NCBI GenBank assembly: GCA_037969115.1
Contig: JBBKWQ010000120.1
Location: 1 to 37,807 of the forward strand
Reading direction: 5' to 3'
Origin: JBBKWQ01 sp037969115
GTDB taxonomy: Bacteria; Actinomycetota; Acidimicrobiia; Acidimicrobiales; Ilumatobacteraceae
DNA: 37,807 nt
The first letter of the stretch is position 1. Each line of letters opens with the position of its first letter. Below the pieces are notes generated by a model. The model saw nothing but the letters and a program-made list of their open reading frames with translations, had not been told where the DNA came from and did no database searches. A program made the translations under genes and the position numbers. Shown here piece after piece: positions 16,278 through 26,591 of this stretch.

Positions 16278-17585
16278 CTATCGAGTGGCCCGGTATCGAT
16301 CGAGCGCGACCAGACGCTCGACACGATGATCGACCATCTCGGCCGGATAGGCGTCGGAGCCGAACTCGGGGATCCACCGATGAACGTAAGCGCCGGTCGG
16401 GTCCCATCGCTCCATCTGCGCCGTCGGGTTGAACACCCTGAAGTACGGCGCCGCGTCTGTGCCGGTACCGGCCGCCCATTGCCAACCGTGGTTGTTGGAA
16501 GCGAGATCGCCGTCGAGCAGGTGCTGCAGGAAGTATCGGGCACCCCACCACCACGGCAGGTGGAGATCCTTCACCAGGAAACTCGCCACGACCATCCGCA
16601 CACGATTGTGCATCCATCCGGTTCGCAGCAGTTGCCGCATTCCGGCGTCGACGATCGGAAAACCCGTCGTGCCCTCGCACCACCGACGGAATTTCGCTCT
16701 TGCTGCAGCCCCGGTGTCGAGTTCGATGCGATCGAAGGACTGATTCAAGTTGGCCCATGCTGACTGCGGTTCCCGCCAGAGCACGTCGGCATAGAAGTCG
16801 CGCCACGCCAGCTCGGAGGCAAACACGTGATGGCCCTCGACATCGAGGTCGAGCTCGGCAAGAAGTTGACGAGGATGCACGAGGCCGAACTTCAGGAACG
16901 GCGACAATTCGCTGGTCCCACGTTCAGCCGGGAAGTTTCGGCGCTCGTGATATCGGTCGAGGTCGCCATCGCGGAACGTGCGCCATCGCGCCAACGCTGA
17001 TGCCTCGGTCGCGGGTTCGATCTCGAAGTCGACTTGTGGTCGTTCGGGAATGGGGTCGCTCGGTGCTGCGATCCAGTCCGGATTCTTCGGCGACGGCACC
17101 GGCTCGGCATACCCGCTCCGCTGCCAGGCTCGGAAGAACGGCGTGAACACCGCGTACGACGACCCATCAGGCTTCACCACCACGCCCGGATCGACGGCGT
17201 ATGGCGAGCCGACGGCCCGCAGTCGCCGATCGGATCCCCGCAACGAATCGTCGACGGCCTCGTCGCGACGACGTCCGTAGGGCGAGGATTCTCCTGACAC
17301 GTACACGGTGTCGGCGCCGACCTCCTCGGCCAGGGCGGCGATTTCATCGACCGGGTCGCCGTGGCGAACCACCAGCGCACCCTCGGTTGCGTCATCCAGC
17401 GCTTGCAACGCATCACACAGGAACGCCCGTCGAGGAGCGCCCGCGTGTTCGAACGTCGGATCGATCACGAAGAGTGGGAGCACCGACCCGGCGGCGCAGG
17501 CCTCGGCCAGCGCAGGGTGATCGGTGAGCCGGAGATCCCGGCGGAACCAGACGATCGATCGACCTGTCGACTTCGTAGCGCTCAC
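16278..17585 (-). CDS. phr: deoxyribodipyrimidine photolyase
   Basis: Repairs UV-induced pyrimidine dimers with light, using FAD and an antenna chromophore. The 435-residue class I enzyme starts with SIVWFRRDLRLTDHPAL and has the FAD domain signature NNHGWQWAAGTGTDAAPYF and RVFNPTAQ. The tryptophans needed for electron transfer appear in the expected places. GTG 17585 is the likely start: it begins just before the conserved N terminus and after the MFS stop, 23 bases upstream. No Shine-Dalgarno is clear. A cryptochrome role cannot be excluded from sequence alone. Confidence 0.92.
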   Translation of the reverse strand: MSATKSTGRSIVWFRRDLRLTDHPALAEACAAGSVLPLFVIDPTFEHAGAPRRAFLCDALQALDDATEGALVVRHGDPVDEIAALAEEVGADTVYVSGESSPYGRRRDEAVDDSLRGSDRRLRAVGSPYAVDPGVVVKPDGSSYAVFTPFFRAWQRSGYAEPVPSPKNPDWIAAPSDPIPERPQVDFEIEPATEASALARWRTFRDGDLDRYHERRNFPAERGTSELSPFLKFGLVHPRQLLAELDLDVEGHHVFASELAWRDFYADVLWREPQSAWANLNQSFDRIELDTGAAARAKFRRWCEGTTGFPIVDAGMRQLLRTGWMHNRVRMVVASFLVKDLHLPWWWGARYFLQHLLDGDLASNNHGWQWAAGTGTDAAPYFRVFNPTAQMERWDPTGAYVHRWIPEFGSDAYPAEMVDHRVERLVALDRYRATR

Positions 17586-17608
17586 CGTGCCAGTGTGCCG
17601 CCGATCGT

Positions 17609-18880
17609 TCAGGGGCGCTCGACGGGGCTCGGAGCCATCGCGGTCGATGCACCGAGCAACGTGCGCAGTGTGCCGAGCCTCGACATCTCGGGGCGACGAC
17701 CCAACGCCCACCAGATCAGCCCGGCAACGGCCAACAGGGTGATGACCGCGCCGTACCCGAGCGACCAGCCCAGTCCGACGTAGTCACCGATGATTCCGGT
17801 GATCGGGCCGCCGATCGGATACGACCCCAGGAACGCCACAGCGGTCAATGCAAGGATCCGGCCACGCATGTCGGGCGGGCACTCCTGTTGCGTGATGGCG
17901 TTGGTGGCGGTGACGAAGCCGGCCCCGCCGAGTCCGAGGGGGACGGCAGCAGCCATCGCCAGCCACGCGTTCGGTGCCAAGGCCATGGCGCCGGTTCCGG
18001 CCGCCAGAACCAGCGCCATCGCCGCCATCCACCTGATGGTCACGAAATCGCGTCCCGCGGTCGACAGCGCGCCGAGCAGGCTTCCGACGCTGGCGGCGGT
18101 GAGGACCCAGCCGAACCACGATTCGGCGCCCCACACCTCGGTCGCCAGTCGTGGCAGGGCGATGCTGTAGTTGAAGCCGAACGTGGAGACGATCGTGAAG
18201 ACGATGAACGTCGCCAACATCACAGGACTGTTGCGGATGAACCGCAACGCATCGCGGATCGGGGTGCCGCCCGGGGCGACTCGAGGCGGCACGTACAGCC
18301 GTGACACGTCGATGAAGAACAGGGAGCAGAGAATGGCGACGAACGAGAAGGCATTGATCGAGAACAGCCAGCCGGTTCCCACGCGGCCGATGAGCACCGC
18401 CGTGATCGCCGGCCCGAAGATCCTCGAACCCGTCATGACCGCGGTGTTCAACGACACGGCGTTGCCGATCTCGTCGGGTTCCACCAGCTCGGTCACGAAC
18501 CCTCGGCGGGCCGGGTTGTCGAACGCGCTCGCAATGCCGAGTACGAGCGTGAGCGCGTAGATGATCGGCAGGTTGATCACTCCGGTCAGATCGCAGACAG
18601 CGATCGCCACCGCCTGAGCGGCCAGACAACCCTGGGTCACGATCGCCATCTTGCGGCGATCGATCTGATCTGCCATCGCTCCTGCCCAGGCCCCGAACAC
18701 GAGCATCGGTGTGAACTGGAGCGCCGTCAGCACCCCGAGGGCAGTCGCTCGACCCGTGAGCCGTGTCACCAGGATCGCCACGGCGGTGAACTGCACCCAC
18801 GTGCCGATGTTCGACAGCAGCAAACCGGCGAAGAACAACCGCGAATTCCGGTGCCGTAGCGATCGGAACGTGGACGACAT
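17609..18880 (-). CDS. MFS transporter (MFS_3/enterobactin-exporter type)
   Basis: A 423-residue membrane protein with about 12 transmembrane helices. The start FRSLRHRNSRLFFAGLLLSNIGTWVQ and the loop ADQIDRRK are typical of the EntS-like MFS_3 family of small-molecule exporters. The substrate is not predictable and no siderophore genes adjoin it. ATG 18880 is chosen over TTG 18889. It follows lepA by 47 bases on the same strand and may be co-transcribed with it and with the photolyase. Confidence 0.85.
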   Translation of the reverse strand: MSSTFRSLRHRNSRLFFAGLLLSNIGTWVQFTAVAILVTRLTGRATALGVLTALQFTPMLVFGAWAGAMADQIDRRKMAIVTQGCLAAQAVAIAVCDLTGVINLPIIYALTLVLGIASAFDNPARRGFVTELVEPDEIGNAVSLNTAVMTGSRIFGPAITAVLIGRVGTGWLFSINAFSFVAILCSLFFIDVSRLYVPPRVAPGGTPIRDALRFIRNSPVMLATFIVFTIVSTFGFNYSIALPRLATEVWGAESWFGWVLTAASVGSLLGALSTAGRDFVTIRWMAAMALVLAAGTGAMALAPNAWLAMAAAVPLGLGGAGFVTATNAITQQECPPDMRGRILALTAVAFLGSYPIGGPITGIIGDYVGLGWSLGYGAVITLLAVAGLIWWALGRRPEMSRLGTLRTLLGASTAMAPSPVERP

Positions 18881-18927
18881 GTCGATCAATCGTGCCGTCT
18901 TTCAGCGCGCGATCATCGGTCGGACGG

Positions 18928-20712
<1,785 letters not shown>

Positions 20713-20720
20713 GGCTCGCC

Positions 20721-20732
20721 CAACGCTATCGG
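20721..20732 (-). promoter_or_regulatory. lepA promoter -10 region
   Basis: On the minus strand this reads CCGATAGCGTTG, containing the -10 hexamer TAGCGT (20723-20728), 10 bases before ATG 20712. The same 12-mer occurs inverted before rpsT. Confidence 0.5.
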
Positions 20733-20760
20733 CCAGCCCGGCTCGGTGAGGTGGGCGCGT

Positions 20761-20792
20761 TGGGAGTGTGGGGCGCACACCGATAGCGTTGC
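20761..20792 (+). promoter_or_regulatory. rpsT promoter
   Basis: TTGGGA (20761-20766) and TAGCGT (20785-20790) are separated by 18 bases. The -10 lies inside CCGATAGCGTTG, identical to the lepA element. Transcription would start near 20797, giving a leader of about 70 bases. Confidence 0.5.
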
Positions 20793-20868
20793 ATCGCTCC
20801 CGGACTGTCCGTCGTTCGGGTCAGATCGACACAAGTGTCCGCTCACCAACTCCAGCAAGGGTAACTAC

Positions 20869-21123
20869 GTGGCCAACATCAAGAGCCAGAAGAAGCGAAT
20901 CCTCACGAACGCCAAGGCAGCCGAGCGCAACAAGGCAGTGCGCAGCGAGCTCAAGACTCGCGTCAAGCGCGCCGAGGCCACGATCGGTAGCGATGCCAAC
21001 ACCGAGGCGCTCCGTCTCGCGATCAAGCGCATCGACAAAGCTGCTGCCAAGGGCGTCATCCACAAGAACGCTGCCGCGCGGAAGAAGAGCAGACTGCTCC
21101 AGAAGGTGCGCGCCGCTTCCTGA
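20869..21123 (+). CDS. rpsT: 30S ribosomal protein S20
   Basis: Binds 16S rRNA in the body of the small subunit. The 84-residue, Lys/Arg/Ala-rich helical protein begins (M)ANIKSQKKRILTNAKAAER and has the normal S20 length. The GTG start is supported by AAGGG 7 bases upstream. In other bacteria S20 represses its own translation and uses a non-ATG start; GTG here is consistent with that, though this is inference. Confidence 0.96.
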   Translation: MANIKSQKKRILTNAKAAERNKAVRSELKTRVKRAEATIGSDANTEALRLAIKRIDKAAAKGVIHKNAAARKKSRLLQKVRAAS

Positions 21124-21162
21124 TCGGCCGTTCACCACCGCGCTCACGCGGAATCGAACATC

Positions 21163-21189
21163 GGCCCGGGCAGTCTGTCCGGGCCTTTT
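21163..21189 (+). terminator. rho-independent terminator of rpsT
   Basis: GGCCCGGGC (21163-21171) pairs with GTCCGGGCC (21177-21185) with one G-U pair and a 5-base loop. TTTT follows at 21186-21189. It lies just after rpsT and before the end of converging holA. Confidence 0.88.
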
Positions 21190-21208
21190 CGCGTCGCTGA
21201 CCGATACC

Positions 21209-22177
21209 TCAGCGACGACCGCCAAGCCGGCTCAGGCGGGCAACCATCACTTCCATCACGAGCTCGTTGGGCAGATCGGTGTCGCCTCGTAGATCGAGGT
21301 CTGCGTTGCCGAGCAGCGTGATGGCCTGCTTCACCCCGGCCCCGCCGAGCCGGCGGTAATTCCCCAGTGCCTTCTTCGCCGGGTAACCCGGCTTGATGCC
21401 CATCGCCTCGGCAGCCGCATGTTCGCTGTTCGCATCGATGCCGTCGAGCCGCGCGAGTTTGGCGTAGTGGTTGTGCAGGATGGCCATGATCTGGAGCGGA
21501 TGACGTTCCCCCGCGTGCATCATGCGGCTGAGCAACGACAGTGCCTTGGTGGTGTTTCCACCGTCGATCGCGTCGGTGAAATCCCAGGGCGGCACACCGC
21601 CGGCCTCACCGATGAACGGTTCCACGTCTGCCGCCTGGAGCTTGTGGTTGCTGCCGTAGGTGGACACGAGCGTGACGAGGATTCCGTCGAGGCGACCCAT
21701 GTCTTCGCCGAGCCAACCGGCGAGGCGAGCGATGGCACCACCGTCGAGCCGGATGCCGTGCTCCTCGGCCTGGGTCGCGATCCAGGCCTGGCGTTCTTTG
21801 GCTCGATTGGGCGGGCTCGTGTTGGTCACGATGCCGCCGCTCGCCTTCATCGCATCGGTGAGCGACTTCGGAAGGCGACCGCCCCCTCCCACGAGCACCA
21901 GGTGGGTCGTGTCGAGCGGGTCGGCCAGGTATCCCACCAGTGCCACGACGTCGTCAGCAGCGAACCTGCCGACGCCGCGGGCCACGACCACTCGATGATC
22001 GGTGAGGAATGGCGGGGTCTGAGCCGCGTCGACGACCGAGCGCAACTCGTACTCGTCACCGTCGAACTCGTCGACCATGAGCGAACGATCGCCGTCGCCG
22101 ACCAGGCGATGCGTGAGCTCGGTCACCTGCGAACGCAGGATGGTCTCGTCGTCACCGGTGAGCAGATGCACAGTCAT
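21209..22177 (-). CDS. holA: DNA polymerase III subunit delta
   Basis: Clamp-loader subunit that opens the beta clamp. The 322-residue protein starts MTVHLLTGDDETILRSQV and has VHLVLVGGG-like and GWLGEDMGRLDGIL segments typical of the divergent actinobacterial HolA. The C-terminal domain includes FTDAIDGGNTTKAL and LQIMAILHNHYAKL. Its start overlaps the comEC end by 26 bases, and comEC-holA adjacency is itself a well-known gene order, which supports both calls. Confidence 0.93.
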   Translation of the reverse strand: MTVHLLTGDDETILRSQVTELTHRLVGDGDRSLMVDEFDGDEYELRSVVDAAQTPPFLTDHRVVVARGVGRFAADDVVALVGYLADPLDTTHLVLVGGGGRLPKSLTDAMKASGGIVTNTSPPNRAKERQAWIATQAEEHGIRLDGGAIARLAGWLGEDMGRLDGILVTLVSTYGSNHKLQAADVEPFIGEAGGVPPWDFTDAIDGGNTTKALSLLSRMMHAGERHPLQIMAILHNHYAKLARLDGIDANSEHAAAEAMGIKPGYPAKKALGNYRRLGGAGVKQAITLLGNADLDLRGDTDLPNELVMEVMVARLSRLGGRR

Positions 22178-23552
22178 GGCGACTTCGATTCATAGCAGCG
22201 ATCGCGCCGACTCCGACAACGAGACCAGCCCAGCCGACCAGTTGCCAGGCACCGGTCGGGTTCACGCGCTCCGCAACCAACGACACGCTGTCGACCCAGC
22301 GAACTCCGATTCGCGCCGGGAACATCAGCGGTTGGGCCAGCCAAGGAACGGCACCAGCGACGATTCCTGCGGGCAGCCCGTAGAGCATGACGAATCCGGC
22401 GACCGGCACCGCGAGCAGGTTGGCAGGCACGCTCACCAGCGGGAGCCGTCCGAACACCAACACGCTCGGCACAGCGACTCCGACCTGGGCGCCGAGTGTG
22501 ATCCCGAGCGGCGTGGCCAGCCGTCCGAGTACGGCGAGCTGCCGGACGAGCCACGGACCCACCACGGTCACACCTCCGGTGGCGCCGACGGAGAGCCAGA
22601 ATCCGATGGAACGCACGAGTAACGGATCGATGAACAACAGGACGGTGACGGCAAGACACAACACACGAGCCGGCGCTCGGTCGCGCCCCGTTGCGTATGC
22701 GGTCGCCGAGATCGCAGCCATTGCCCCGGCACGAACGATCGACGGCTCGAAGCGAGTGAGGCTCACGAACCAGCCCACCAGCGCGAGCGTCGCAGCCCAT
22801 CGCCACCACGGCCGAAGCGATATGAGAAGTGGCCCGGCAGCGGCGAGCACGAACGAGACGTTCTGACCCGACACCGCCGTGAGATGCGACAGACCACTTG
22901 CCCGGAATCGTTCGATCATCGCCCGGGGCTGGTCGCGATCGTCGCCGACCACCAGTCCTCTGAAGAGCGCAGCATCGTCGGGCGGCAACACCGACGCGCC
23001 GCGCTCGATCGCGACGCGGACACGATTCGACGCCCGATCGAGCGGGCCTCCCGCCAGCACATCGCTGGCCCAGTCGATGCGGAACTCGCCCACGACGTGC
23101 TGCCATGCGACCCAACCAACTCGATCGGGGCGATGGCGGACCCGATCACCCGCCATACGGACCATCTGTCCGCCGCGCCAGGTTCGGACTCGGATCTGGC
23201 GGGCTCGCCCCCGGGCCCAGAGTTCGAAACGTTCGCCCTCGACCTCCACGATGACGCGAGTCGCTGCTTGGTAGGGCTGCGGGTCATCGACCACACGGAC
23301 GTAGCCGTCGAATGCACCCAGTCGTGACGGAGCGAGTTCGGCCCACGCCTGCCCGGAGCGCATCGAGCCGAGCACGGCGAGCGATGCGAGGAGTACGACC
23401 AGGCGACGATTCGCCGGCAGACGCGCCAGCCACCGCACGGCCACGATCCCGGCGACGACCGCGAGCCCGAGCCAGACCGACCGGCCCCGGCACGCGATGG
23501 CCGTGACGACCGCAGCCAACGCGATCTCGGTATCGGACAACGCTGAGGCCAT
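22152..23552 (-). CDS. comEC: ComEC/Rec2-family competence channel lacking the metallo-hydrolase domain
   Basis: Predicted inner-membrane channel for single-stranded DNA uptake. The 466-residue protein has an N-terminal hydrophobic pair, an OB-like soluble domain (about 80-200) and a multi-helix competence domain containing the family motif HLTAVSGQN. It ends soon after the last helix. The C-terminal metallo-beta-lactamase-like nuclease domain of Bacillus ComEC is absent and no such gene adjoins it. ATG 23552 has GAGG 7 bases upstream and a -10 box 20 bases upstream; an earlier in-frame ATG at 23591 would overlap the divergent gene. Confidence 0.85.
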   Translation of the reverse strand: MASALSDTEIALAAVVTAIACRGRSVWLGLAVVAGIVAVRWLARLPANRRLVVLLASLAVLGSMRSGQAWAELAPSRLGAFDGYVRVVDDPQPYQAATRVIVEVEGERFELWARGRARQIRVRTWRGGQMVRMAGDRVRHRPDRVGWVAWQHVVGEFRIDWASDVLAGGPLDRASNRVRVAIERGASVLPPDDAALFRGLVVGDDRDQPRAMIERFRASGLSHLTAVSGQNVSFVLAAAGPLLISLRPWWRWAATLALVGWFVSLTRFEPSIVRAGAMAAISATAYATGRDRAPARVLCLAVTVLLFIDPLLVRSIGFWLSVGATGGVTVVGPWLVRQLAVLGRLATPLGITLGAQVGVAVPSVLVFGRLPLVSVPANLLAVPVAGFVMLYGLPAGIVAGAVPWLAQPLMFPARIGVRWVDSVSLVAERVNPTGAWQLVGWAGLVVGVGAIAAMNRSRHDCASAHR

Positions 23553-23571
23553 CGAGCGCCTCGCTTTCTCG

Positions 23572-23578
23572 TAAGATA
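23572..23578. promoter_or_regulatory. overlapping divergent -10 boxes
   Basis: TAAGATA reads as TAAGAT on the plus strand (23572-23577) and as TATCTT on the minus strand (23578-23573). The plus box lies 12 bases before ATG 23590 and the minus box 20 bases before comEC ATG 23552. RNA polymerase could not occupy both at once. Confidence 0.45.
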
Positions 23579-23589
23579 CGTCGATCGTC

Positions 23590-24018
23590 ATGTCGCTGGA
23601 ACACCCCCCTCTTGCCGCCGGACCGCGCTGGTACCGCGCACGTATCCGCACGCTCGGCCCGTTCCTCGGCCTCGCCCCGATGCTCGTCTTCGGGCTGGTT
23701 GCCACGGTCTCGCTTTGGGTCGGGGACGGAACGCTGAGCGGGATGATCGGCCTCGTCTGCGGGACGGTCGCCGCTCCCGGGCTGTTGATCGCGGGAGCGC
23801 CGCTGGCCGAGGAGTCTCGCTACCCCGTCGCGGTGCTCGCGAGTGTTCCGTTCTGGATACTGCTCGGCTTCCTCGCGTCTCGCCGGGCAACACGCTCACC
23901 GATAGCGTCGTTCCGCGACTACTGGCGTGAGCTGACGTATCTGTCGCTGGCCGTCGCGGTCGGTGCGATCGCAGCGTTGCTCCTGGCGACGGCGATCGTC
24001 GGTGAGTCGCTGATCTAG
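23590..24018 (+). CDS. four-helix membrane protein of unknown function
   Basis: A 142-residue protein. After a short basic N terminus, hydrophobic segments lie at about 22-45, 49-73, 78-97 and 114-138, so four transmembrane helices are likely. A basic loop (SRRATRSP) separates helices three and four. I recognise no family. It is divergent from comEC and convergent with comEA (21-base gap). Position alone does not prove a competence role. Helix composition and a clean frame make it a credible gene. Confidence 0.7.
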   Translation: MSLEHPPLAAGPRWYRARIRTLGPFLGLAPMLVFGLVATVSLWVGDGTLSGMIGLVCGTVAAPGLLIAGAPLAEESRYPVAVLASVPFWILLGFLASRRATRSPIASFRDYWRELTYLSLAVAVGAIAALLLATAIVGESLI

Positions 24019-24039
24019 CGGCAGCCGCCGACACGTCGG

Positions 24040-24708
24040 TCATACCGTGACCAACTCGCGGATCGCAGCGAGCTTGGCAGGCCCGATACCAGGGACCTGT
24101 TCGAGGTCGTCGACCGTGGCGAACGGGCCCGACTGCTCTCGATGACGGATGATCGCCGATGCCGTGGCCGGGCCTACTCCGGGCAATGCGTCGAGCTGAG
24201 CCTCCGTGGCAGTGTTGAGATCGACCGGACCCGCGATCGTCCCGTCGCCGTTCTCGCCAGCCGGAAGCACCGGTTCCTCTCCCTCCAGCGGCACGTAAAT
24301 GCGCAAGCCGTCGGTGACCGGTGCTGCGAGGTTCATCGCGTCGAGCTCAGCTCCGGTGCTCGCGCCACCTGCGTTGTCGATGGCGTCGATCACCCTCGAC
24401 GACGCGGCCAGTTCGTACACCCCCGGCCGAAGGACGGCGCCCGCCACATGCACGACCACCGATGTCGACTCGGGAATCGGTGGTGGAAGCGTCGACGTCG
24501 ACGCATCCGAACCGTCGGCCAGAGCGACGGGCAGTTCGACGTCGACACTCGGTACCGGTGACCGCACCAGCCAATACCCACCGACAGCCATTGACGACAC
24601 GGCGACTGCCGTCACGATCAGGCGAGGAAGCCCGAACCAGTCGATCCACGTGCGCAGCGATTCACCGACATGTCTGGGTGGCAACGGCCGTTCCGGCGGC
24701 TCCATCAT
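24040..24708 (-). CDS. comEA: ComEA-family helix-hairpin-helix DNA-binding protein
   Basis: Membrane-anchored DNA receptor for transformation. The 222-residue protein has one transmembrane segment (about 32-50: LIVTAVAVSSMAVGGYWLV) and an acidic/Ser-Thr linker. A SLBB domain (VVVHVAGAVLRPGVYEL) and two C-terminal helix-hairpin-helix motifs (LDALPGVGPATASAII, LEQVPGIGPAKLAAI) follow. GGAGGT lies 5 bases before ATG 24708; the adjacent ATG 24705 is also possible. Together with comEC it suggests DNA-uptake capacity, though pilus genes are not in the window. Confidence 0.9.
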   Translation of the reverse strand: MMEPPERPLPPRHVGESLRTWIDWFGLPRLIVTAVAVSSMAVGGYWLVRSPVPSVDVELPVALADGSDASTSTLPPPIPESTSVVVHVAGAVLRPGVYELAASSRVIDAIDNAGGASTGAELDAMNLAAPVTDGLRIYVPLEGEEPVLPAGENGDGTIAGPVDLNTATEAQLDALPGVGPATASAIIRHREQSGPFATVDDLEQVPGIGPAKLAAIRELVTV

Positions 24709-24838
24709 GACTGACCTCCGTTCGAGGAGCCACGCCGTCGGGCGCGGCAGATCCACTCGGGGAAAGTCGGCAACGAAGATGTTAACCCTGACGCGCGCCG
24801 TTGCGGGCGGCCACTCTCAGAAGCGACTCAGTAGTGCG

Positions 24839-25546
24839 TCAGAAGAGGCGAGACGTCAACTTCTTGCGGTAATCGGCAACGCGCGGATCGTTCGGGCCCA
24901 TGAGTTCGAGGATGTCGACGAACTGCTGGCGCGCGTCGTCGTCGTCCTTGACCTTGTCGAGCAACTCGTTCAGCGTCACGTCACGTCCGTCGTCGGGAAC
25001 TTCCGTTCCCACCCGAGCTGCCGCCGCGACCTTGCGCGTCCGATCGGACTCCGGGATTCGTTCCAGCAGAGCGAGCGCATCGTCGCCGTCGCCCCGCGCG
25101 ACGAGCAATTCGGCCAATGCGACGATCGCGTCCTCGTTGCCGGGTTCGATCTGCAATGCCATGCGCAAGCTGGCCTCGTCGCCGGCTTCGATGAGCTCGG
25201 TGAACGCGGACTGCTCCGGCGTGGGCAACAAGCGGTCGACGAAATCCTGCACCGCAGCCTCGCCCTGAGCTCCCTGGAAACTGTCCGCGATCTGTCCGTT
25301 GACCATGGCGTACACCGACGGGATCGACTGCACCTGAAACGCCTGGCTGATCGCCGGATTGCTGTCGACGTCGACTTTCACCAACACGACCTGACCGTCG
25401 GTCGCGTCGATCACCTTGTCGAGAATCGGTCCCAACGTCTTGCAGGGACCGCACCACTCGGCCCATAGGTCGATCACCACCGGCGTGGTCATCGACCGCT
25501 CGATCACCTCGGTCTGAAAAGTTGTGTCACTGACATCAATCGACAT
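24839..25546 (-). CDS. thioredoxin/tetratricopeptide protein (YbbN/CnoX-like)
   Basis: A 235-residue protein with an N-terminal thioredoxin domain (1-110) carrying the redox motif Cys32-Gly-Pro-Cys35. A C-terminal helical TPR_20-type domain follows (LRMALQIEPGNEDAIVALAELLVARGDGDDAL). This architecture matches YbbN/CnoX, a holdase co-chaperone or thiol oxidoreductase. Unlike E. coli YbbN it keeps both active-site cysteines, so reductase activity is expected. The start is supported by a -10 box 6 bases upstream. Confidence 0.9.
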   Translation of the reverse strand: MSIDVSDTTFQTEVIERSMTTPVVIDLWAEWCGPCKTLGPILDKVIDATDGQVVLVKVDVDSNPAISQAFQVQSIPSVYAMVNGQIADSFQGAQGEAAVQDFVDRLLPTPEQSAFTELIEAGDEASLRMALQIEPGNEDAIVALAELLVARGDGDDALALLERIPESDRTRKVAAAARVGTEVPDDGRDVTLNELLDKVKDDDDARQQFVDILELMGPNDPRVADYRKKLTSRLF

Positions 25547-25552
25547 GGGATC

Positions 25553-25558
25553 ACCATA
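25553..25558 (-). promoter_or_regulatory. -10 box, leaderless thioredoxin gene
   Basis: TATGGT on the minus strand ends 6 bases before ATG 25546, which would place the transcription start on the A of the start codon. Confidence 0.55.
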
Positions 25559-25654
25559 TCGGCGGCAGCCTCACCGCTCGACGCCGCTTTCACGCCGCCT
25601 CGATCGGCAACCCGGTGAGTCGAACGACGCTCGTGCTGCCAGACTGGTGACGAC

Positions 25655-26548
25655 ATGATTTCCGATCCCTCGCTGCGCTGGCTGGCCGACGAGCCACAAC
25701 TCGACTCACCCACCCTGGTCGTGATGCTCGACGGGTGGATCGATGCCGCGGGTGCCGCCGCCGCAGCGATGGCCGCCATCCACGACGAGGGCGAGAGCAG
25801 CCCGGTCGTCTCCTTCGATGACGACACGTTCCTCGACTACCGCGCCCGGCGCCCCACCATGGAACTACGCGACGGCCTCAACACCGTGCTGAAGTGGGAG
25901 CGAATCAACGTCTCTGTGGCTCATGACCAGGCCGGACACGACCTGTTGTTGCTGTCGGGTCCCGAGCCCGACATGGCGTGGCATCGTTTCACGTCGATCG
26001 TGGGCGAGATGGCGACGGAGTTCGGCGTTCAGCACGTGATCGCGATGGGCGCCTACCCCTTCGCCGCTCCACACACTCGACCATCGCGGCTGTCGGTGAG
26101 CACGCCGTCGGCCGACGTGTTGGCCAAGGTTCCCTTCCTCCGCAGTTCGCTCGACGTGCCAGCGGGCGTTGCTGCATCGATCGAACACGAGATGCACGAC
26201 CGAGACATTCCCTCACTCACCATTTGGGCGCAGGTCCCGCACTACATCGCAACCGCCAACTATCCGATGGCGAGCGTGGCGTTGCTCGACGGGTTACGCG
26301 AAGTTGCCGACGTCGTGATCGACGGAACCGAACTGCGACAAGACAGCCTGGTGCAACGACGCCGACTCGACTCCATGGTGGCCGACAACCCCGAACACCT
26401 GCTGATGCTGAACCAACTCGAACAGCTCTACGACGCCGGCGACAACACACATCCAGGTGGCGAGGCACTCGACGGATCGAGTCTCGAGATGCGCTCGGGC
26501 GAAGAACTGGCGGCCGAGTTCGAGCGCTTCCTGAACGAACAGGACTGA
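25655..26548 (+). CDS. PAC2 family protein
   Basis: A 297-residue cytosolic protein of the PAC2 (proteasome assembly chaperone-like) family, found widely in actinobacteria. Recognisable segments are LDSPTLVVMLDGWIDAAGAA, the conserved GAYPFAAPHTRP region after VQHVIAMG, and PSLTIWAQVPHYIA. The biochemical role in bacteria is not established; in eukaryotes relatives help assemble the 20S proteasome. No proteasome genes are in the window. A weak -10-like CAGACT (25640-25645) precedes it. Confidence 0.85.
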   Translation: MISDPSLRWLADEPQLDSPTLVVMLDGWIDAAGAAAAAMAAIHDEGESSPVVSFDDDTFLDYRARRPTMELRDGLNTVLKWERINVSVAHDQAGHDLLLLSGPEPDMAWHRFTSIVGEMATEFGVQHVIAMGAYPFAAPHTRPSRLSVSTPSADVLAKVPFLRSSLDVPAGVAASIEHEMHDRDIPSLTIWAQVPHYIATANYPMASVALLDGLREVADVVIDGTELRQDSLVQRRRLDSMVADNPEHLLMLNQLEQLYDAGDNTHPGGEALDGSSLEMRSGEELAAEFERFLNEQD

Positions 26549-26555
26549 TCGAGAA

Positions 26556-26590
26556 ACGGTCGTTGGTACCGACTGCCCTCGATCGACCGT
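26556..26590. terminator. hairpin between convergent PAC2 and DUF169 genes
   Basis: ACGGTCG (26556-26562) pairs with CGACCGT (26584-26590); the inner 21 bases contain a GGTACC palindrome. It fills the 43-base gap between the two converging stop codons. There is no T tract. Confidence 0.35.
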
Positions 26591-26591
26591 C

